Assembly: GCA_019095985.1 (NCBI GenBank)
Contig: CM032664.1
Span: 25,951,787-26,015,786 of the forward strand
DNA: 64,000 bases
Reading direction: 5' to 3'
Origin: Streblospio benedicti
Lineage: Eukaryota; Annelida; Polychaeta; Spionida; Spionidae
The translations under genes and the position numbers were made by a program. Positions 56,906-64,000 of the stretch are shown here, in pieces. The notes below the pieces were generated by a model. It made no database searches and had not been told where the DNA came from. It saw only the letters and a program-made list of their open reading frames with translations. Each line of letters starts with the position of its first letter. The first letter of the stretch is position 1.

Positions 56906-58652
56906 ATGTATACAACCGGTGCTCATCTGGTTTGCTGGAATCTATGAGAAATATATGCTGTGCTTGTTGGATTAGATGGAATATATATGAGACTTATATG
57001 TTGTAGTTGGATTATCAAGTTGGAGAGTTGTTTTTTTAGATGAGCAGGTGGTGTAATGTCGTTTGCAGCTAGGATTGAGTATGATTGGAGGGATTATTAT
57101 TGCCATATGAGTAGTGCATGAGTAATTGACAAACAAGATGAAATTTGCAACGATTACATTTTTTCATGGGTTGTTATATACAGAGAATAGGACTGATCTA
57201 AAGATTGAAGATGATTGATTTGTTTTTCAAAGAAGTTTCCTTCAGATTCAATATTGGATAATATATTTACACCCATGTGTGAGTTGGGAATACAAAGCTG
57301 ATTAAAATTGTTAAGGATAAGCATTGTGTTTATTGGGTATACATTAGGCTTAAATGAGTGTGTATTTTACGAGTTAGAATGAAAGGATACTAGATACATA
57401 CGCCACAGGCATTGAACTCTGTAAAGGAATAATTGGGTTGATTTAACAGACACTCAATAGGATTTACGTTGGTGTGATTGTCTTGATTTGTTTGATCCAT
57501 CATATAATTGCGGATATGTTATCATTCATTTTAATTCTATTTATGTGCTGGATAATGTGCTATATAGGAGGTAAAGTACATAATTCATGCTACTTTGTTT
57601 ATGCTAAATTTATTTTTTCTTACTTTATCATATACTTGTACGCATTGTATGCTACTGACTTTAATCACCACACTAATGCATAATTGCCACGCCGGCCCAG
57701 CATTTTTTGCCAGAGATATTTCAATAAATATTCTTATCACTAATTCCCACACTTCTGCTGAGTCAAAAAATTGTGATGAGTCTAGGGAATGCATAGAACT
57801 GATACTGTTGCTTCGTACTTGTATATTACATGTACGTGTATCTCAATGACATGAAGCTACATTCTGTTAAAACAGTATCCTATTAACACCTTTGTAAATG
57901 ACACATACAACTTTAACACCAACACCTAGAGTATCACAATACTTTAAACTTAACTGCACTCCATTGAATAAATCAATTATCTTTTGTGTCATTAACTGGT
58001 AGATGAAAGGGATTAATAAATCGCTCTTGACCAAGTGATCTTCAATGCGTACTAGATGGCACATCTGGAAAGCATACTGTGGTTGAGGGGGGGGGGGCAT
58101 ATGACCTATATCACACATAACTTACACACCAGTAAATCTGTGAGGACGTTACACCTAGACATTACCAGAAGCAATAACAGTCCTACTACACACACCATGA
58201 ACGCCCGCAGAAGTCATAACTTTCACGGATCTGCAAAGACCTTATTACATAAATTGAGCCAGCGTATTTTTGTTATGAGCATTCTCATTTGTGGGAAGCG
58301 TTACCACCTGATATATGGTGAAGACAGTACGTGGGCATTGCTTGTTAACGCGCTTCACTTGCCTGTTGACATTATACTTGTATCTCTTTATAATGTTATT
58401 CTTAATAACGACATTGAGTGTGCAGTTTCTAGTCTGCTAGGCACTTACTGTGGGGAATAATTCATCCGTTTGTTCATAGGTTACATCTTATTTGCTGGCG
58501 CATTAATATTATACTTTGTGCGTGGGGAGGTACTTTTTAACTAATTGGCTTCTAACGCTTGGAGTGGCAGTATAGTTAGATCAGAATGCAGTACAAAGAA
58601 TTGAATAAATAAAGACCTGAATATCCTATCTTGTAACCCCAGAGCGAATCAT
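56906..58652. other. unassigned stretch with an unrecognised 134-codon frame
   Basis: A plus frame at 58056-58460, ending ECAVSSLLGTYCGE, has no recognisable motif or splice support. The rest is AT-rich. Confidence 0.25.
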
Positions 58653-58945
58653 CTGCTTCCGTGGCCGAGTGGATAGGGTCTTGGACTCGTAAACAGAATT
58701 TTGTGGGTTCAATTCACGTCGGGTGTTGAGCAAACTCGTCTTCTAACAGTTACCACTGCTCCGTGGTATGTTTCCTATCCTTCAAATTGGTACAGGCTAT
58801 GCGAGGGAATGCTAAATGTGAATGAAAAGCGTGCCTGAGCCACTGTTGCGATGTAGTGCATGCCCTGGGGGGGGGGGGTTGAGAAAGAAATTGTGTGATA
58901 AGGATGTAGCCAATGACCTGGTGTGAACGTAGACTACAGAGTCGT
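58653..58945 (+). mobile_element. tRNA-derived SINE, copy 5
   Basis: CTTCCGTGGCCGAGTGGATA and the degenerate B box GGGTTCAATTCAC, then ACCACTGCTCCGTGGTA and CCAATGACCTGGTGTGAACG. The tail is not evident. Confidence 0.8.
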
Positions 58946-60229
58946 CTGCGTGTTGGCGACTTACGTACCTCCAAGGACACTCGTCCATGTATAAGTGGTG
59001 GTGTCACAAAATTGGAAGCACTTGGAAGCACTATTAAGTTGTTGACAGTGTAAATAGTTCTGTTCTCTTAATACCTATACAATTGCAGAGTATAATATCT
59101 CCTGTGATGTGTTAATACCTATTGGATTAATATTGTAATACATATACTTCAATATACTATAGAGTATATTTGATTATTTGATTGTTTAGTAACTGATGAT
59201 GTGTGAAAACACGAAAACACATACAATGTAGTGTTCTTGTCGTTGGTACCATTTAATAATAATTAAAAAAACACTTGTTGGTAGCCTCACAGTTATATGG
59301 CTCTGAAGCAGTACCTGGGTGGTGGATTACAATAGTACTTTACTCTGCATTTTGATCATTCTCATTATGAGTGTTGTACTTGAGCAAGTGTCCACTGTAC
59401 TGAGGCGTACAGAAATACACAGGTTGATAGTATCGCCCGGTGAGCGAATCAACAACGGTGGCAGATCGCAGATAGCGAGCTAATATATTGCTATTTGATG
59501 ATAAGTCCTCTTTCTGTGCATAACTTTGTGCAGTACATCATGTTATGTATAGCACGTCAGCAGAAATAGCATTTAATGGCATGTCAGCTAATTTTAATCG
59601 ACGCTGTGTGTGGTGCTTTTATTATATAATAATTCACAAATTAGCCAGTCTCAGATAAGAGACTGGCCTCCTCTAATGAGGCAACGCGTGAATGGAGAGC
59701 TTGATTTGGAAATTAGTTTTACTTGTATACTAGAACTACAATGTATCAAGCTACTATTGTAGCGTAATTGTTCCATGGTTTTAGTGTGAGCATCGAAGTA
59801 ATTATGGTTCTAACAGGATAAGTGCCCAATTTAGGCTTGGAGGAAATGACATACTCGTCCAGAAAATTCAACTATTGAGTAGACTGTAATAAATGCACTG
59901 CGTAATGTTCATATTACTATATTTGGTATTGCGATGGGCTATATTCGATATGTTTATATGATCTGTAACGTCATTTTGTGCCCACATATGCCACTTAATG
60001 GACCACTATATGCCATTTTTATGTTATCATTTTTATGCAATATTTGTTTATATGCAATGATATAGGAACATATCTACGTGCAGTGTACTATACGTGACTT
60101 CATTGTACTTAGTTAGTCCCCTTTCACGACTCATCACTTGACAGGTATCGATTGAGACGATTGGAAAATAATAACTCATGCTCTTGAGGCTAACAGACGA
60201 CACTGAGAAAGTACCTGGTAATCATCACT
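58946..60229. other. AT-rich stretch with hammerhead-like motif site 3
   Basis: 59193-59216 on plus reads CTGATGA, T, stem GTGT/ACAC with loop GAAA, then GAAA. No gene is supported. The other two sites of this motif are at 997 and 45127. Confidence 0.35.
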
Positions 60230-60275
60230 GGCAGATCTAGGGACTGCAGAAGTTGACCCTCCCCACCAAACCAGA
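60230..60275. mobile_element. GGCAGATCC-family MITE fragment
   Basis: TGGCAGATCTAGGGACTGCA resembles the family left end; the rest is lost. Confidence 0.4.
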
Positions 60276-60363
60276 CCTGAATTTGCCAAAGGACGTAATC
60301 AAACTGATAATCAATTTCTTTTATACTCTTCAGTAAATTATGCTACATAAGGCACCGTCAACC

Positions 60364-60731
60364 AAGTGCACTATTAAGGAGGGGGTGGGATGGGATACTA
60401 TATAGCCTTGATGAAAATCCATTCACGAACATTTTTTCCATTTTTTCCACTAGTCACCAATACATAGTCTTTCACCAATCCCCAGGAATTGTAATTGAAT
60501 AGGTTGCATCACATTTTCATCACATTTCACACGCTTTAATACAGGCAATTCACCATCCACTCTCAAGATTTAGGGCAAATCACCAATCACAGCCTTTGTA
60601 ATGAGCAGATCACCAGTCACCAATAATAGAATCCATCACATTTCACTCACTTAAATACAGGCAATTCACAATTCACGCTCAAGATTTACTGCAAATCACT
60701 AATCACATTTTTGCTATCTGACCCCCTCATT
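60364..60731 (-). mobile_element. non-autonomous DNA element with internal direct repeats, copy 2
   Basis: Reverse-complement relative of 5300-5647: ATCACATTTTTGCTAT, AATACAGGCAATTCAC (twice), CACCAGTCACCAATA and CCTTGATGAAAATCCAT. The ends carry ACCCCCTCATTAA and TTAAGGAGGGGGT, a short inverted pair. Confidence 0.65.
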
Positions 60732-63700
60732 AATTTCTGTATTAGTCATAGGAAGATTCTATGCTGTCATCAGGGGAAATGCCTAGTGCAATAATGCCTC
60801 GCATATCATATAGTATAAGGCTTTGAAGCCTCCCTCGGGCAATCTACCTTTGGTATTAATTACACAGTTTTCCATATCAATTCATCTGTTTCAAAGCAAG
60901 AAGCTGTTTTTCCTTCCTGAAATTTCTCACTGTGTAGTATATCTATTATTCACTGCCATGCAGATGAGGTGGTGCGATGAGAGGAGAGATCACGATTATG
61001 CTAAGAGAATTTGCATAGGAATAACCCTATTTTCTACTGTCATGATAGAGTCTCCTCTTTGGTTGGACTTATCAGTGATGTGTGATGCTTTTTAAATGCA
61101 ACTTGCTCCTTTGACATCTTAAGTGAAGAATTTAACCATATATTGCATTTTGCATTCCCAGAAATTTGGTAGCAACATTGAATATTGAGTGACCCATGGG
61201 CATTGTTTTAGACAAAAACTGTAATAACTTTTCATGAAATCAACCAACAGATAAAGCTTGGGGCACAACCGGCCACACGGACCTTTTGGCAGTAGGTTTT
61301 CTAGTGTAAGCAGTTTATACACTGTATTACTATATGCAGAGGTCGCTTTCTCTGACCATGTGCTGCCTGAAAACGTACAGCTGGCACACTTTCACCGTAC
61401 TGGACACGCACGGATCTGCATGGTCTCTATGAGATTTTGGCCGTAGAGTGACAGTACTGCCATATGTGCCATAGGCTTAACTTTGCCAAGGTTACTAACC
61501 GATATTTAGAGTTGTTGGTTGTGTGCAGAAAAGAAAATGACGCCGTTTGTTCAACAGCCATCCTGACCACCCGAGAATGGAACACACAACCCTCTGATCC
61601 TAAACTCAGTATCTTAATTCTTACACCTCAGTAACACACACTGTACTGTCTATTTCGTATGAGTTATATCTGTCAGGTTACTTAGAAACGAAAACACTGC
61701 CATATTCACGCAATCATAATTGGTGTCCATCATAAAATTATACTCCATACAGCTTAAAAATATGTCAAATACTAACTCACCGCCCCCTTTTATAGATTCT
61801 GAAGCACGGGTTTTTGTGTTACTGGTACACTTTACAGTCTTCAGCACTATGCCTGAGTGTGTATTCTCCTCTACGCCAGCTCATGATTTATATAGCTAAA
61901 GAGAAAATATGGAGGAACTATATGCTCACCGCAGTTTGAAACCATATAAACAGCATTGTCGGCCCACGGGTATCTCTTTCACAGTGTACATATACATAGT
62001 GCTACAATAGATTTATAACTCGTAAATTGAATGATGAGCCCAAAATATATGAGGATGCATAAAACACTGTCACTGGTCAAGAAAATAATGTACAAGCTGG
62101 CGTATAAAGACTGCGCTGGAACATAGATAGAATGCATAACAGGAGAGGTTGGTAACAAATCTCATAAATAAAAAGGACAAAGAAGAGGCATCAGCGCACA
62201 CAACATACATCACTTACTCTGTGAGAAATGATTATTATTTATGCATATGCGTGTTCAATAATTCATGTCCCTCTTGAAAAGGTGGAATTTTAGATAGCAC
62301 CTTTTTTTTTATCCAAACACGTAAACTTGGTGGCACTTTTTTAAAAAGATAAGATAAGATAAGATTTATTTCAGCTATAATATAGCCATAGCAAAGGAAA
62401 TGTATACACACTTTTTACAATTTAGGTTATTTATAAATACAAGGGTGCCGGATGCAAAAGTGATGTTTTTGTGTGCACGCTTTCAATAGAAAGCACTTGT
62501 GCCCCTTTGCCAATGTTATCTCTTGTTTAAGCTGCATTCAAACATCTGACGAGAGCATTCATAAACACCATCATGGCTTCTGTTGAATGTCCATTTTATA
62601 CATCTGGACCCAATTTGGATATTAAATTTAGGGTTTTTTCCGGATCCTGTGGGGGCTACTGTTATATCATGACGCAAAGAAGGGCGAGGGCTGAATAAAA
62701 ACCAACCCATTTTTTTTAGCGATTTTAATATGAGGGCGAGGCTGAAATTTTCAAACAAAGTTTGACATTGGGACTGAAAAATTATGCCATAATTGCTTCA
62801 TTTTTTCATACACCCCACTGCCCGCCTATTCAATAATAAATGGCAACCATGAGCGCGAAGTTTTATTTTATCACATTATCATTTTTTATCAGCTCTAATC
62901 AATTCTGCGTGCATTTGCGTGAGTAATTATTCACCGCTGCATTTGAAATGTTTGAATATTGAAGGTGGATAAAAAAAACACAGTTTATCGGTATCAGCAC
63001 GCACCTTTGCCCTGCCAGATGCTACCAACAATAACATAGATGGCCAAACATGCACCATGTGCACAAAGAGAAATCAAGTGCATACGTTGATAGCCTCATT
63101 GACTCTACTACGTCCTTGAAAGCCGAGTGCGTCCGCTTCACGAAATAATCTGGACTTGTTGTGCACTACGTCACGTGACTACAGTAAACCTGTGGCAAAC
63201 GACAACTTTTGAAAACAGGCTGAATGTTGTACATAAACTTTATTATCTAGAAGTATTGTGCTGCGAACTGTGTGAAATGGCTTTACAAGTTGGGCATCTC
63301 TGCTATACTACATGTAGCTAAAGTTATCTAAAATTAATTCACAGTGGTTATACTGAATGCCAAAACCCTAAAGTATTTGGGAAGTTGAACATACAAAATC
63401 TTATCACCGATTGGGGTTAGTGCAGTGCTTGGAACTGTTTACAACTGCTCTTTATTTACTCAGCTGATCTACTAGGCATGCTTGATTTTTCCTATACAAT
63501 CTGATTTCCAATGATGCAATGCTGTGCAAACTGCATTAGCTCAACAGCTGTCGACAGCACTGTTAAACGGTTTTTTCAGCATTTATTCGAGCAATTAAAC
63601 TGTTGCAGGTGATGCTACTCAGTGGTTTGTAGAGTAGAGACGAGTCTTTTTGACTATCTTTGAAAACACATTTCTGTGTGTTGTACTTTTTAGGGTAAAT

Positions 63701-64000
63701 GTAATAATGTTTTCAGCTTTGAAATGTGCATCGTACAGAGGAATGATATTAGAAAACTTTTGGTTGATACCTCATTTTACAGAGTTGAATCACAAGTCAA
63801 TTGACTGTGCGGTAAAATATATTCAAATATGCATGTATGTAGTTTACAAACGGCAATATATTGATGCCATGATTTCCATGCATAAGGATTAGATTTTGAT
63901 GTAAGTCTCCTTAGATAGATGCCATCGGATGTTGGAAGATTTTGTGGCAGTATGGGAAAAGCGTAAACAAGTGATTTATGTGTATTAAACAATACTGAAT
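60732..64000. other. unassigned intergenic stretch
   Basis: At 62346-62420, (GATAA)n followed by GATTTATTTCAGC looks like a reversed LINE 3' tail. About 61520-61620 contains CAGCCATCCTGACCACCCGA, weakly tRNA-like on minus. Plus frames at 60823 and 63650 are unrecognised. No gene is supported. Confidence 0.35.

Noticed and set aside
58056-58460. 134-codon plus frame as a gene
   Set aside because: No recognisable motif, poor start context and no splice or poly(A) support; kept only as a note.

Overview
This window looks like nuclear DNA of an animal, most likely a marine invertebrate. The evidence is the spliced and intron-poor animal-type genes (a VAMP7-like R-SNARE, two C2H2 zinc-finger genes, a small CARD protein), tRNA-headed SINEs, non-LTR retrotransposon 3' fragments, many small DNA-transposon remnants, and two 100-base assembly gaps. 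The sequence alone does not fix the species; a deuterostome or spiralian is an inference. The window is gene-poor, AT-rich and rich in repeats.

Layout. 0-2.8 kb: a pogo-like MITE and a 2 x 90-bp perfect palindrome. 2.8-4 kb: an intact VAMP7-like longin SNARE in one exon, with a duplicated 3'UTR. 4-12 kb: MITEs, a SINE nested in a MITE, a CAG repeat and a terminal-inverted-repeat element. 12.7-17.4 kb: short pieces that may be exons of an unrecognised minus-strand gene. 17.6-19.3 kb: an 8-finger C2H2 gene in one exon with a retrocopy-like poly(A) tract. 19.3-22.1 kb: a LINE C-terminal fragment, then a broken copy of a multi-copy family that ends in a tesmin/TSO1-like CXC motif. 23.5-28.3 kb: a SINE, a long hairpin with a tRNA-like loop, and a LINE 3' end. 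29.7-32.3 kb: a minus-strand gene whose two coding exons (29744-29914 and 31614-31748) join in phase into a CARD-only protein of 101 residues. 34 kb: gap. 37.8-38.2 kb: a fold-back element with 14-bp direct repeats. 39.2-40.3 kb: a 13-finger C2H2 gene built from a duplicated two-finger unit. 42-64 kb: almost entirely intergenic, with SINEs, nested MITEs, palindromes, a tandem duplication carrying MITEs, a GT microsatellite and a second gap.

The genes show no operon-like or pathway relation. By family, the VAMP7-like protein should act in endolysosomal or secretory membrane fusion, the zinc-finger proteins in DNA binding, and the CARD-only protein as a regulator of CARD-based innate immune or cell-death assemblies. 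The most notable results are the hidden CARD-only gene, a recurring CTGANGA-hairpin-GAAA motif resembling a hammerhead-ribozyme core at three loci (one inside the palindrome), and the repeated nesting of one MITE family inside another.
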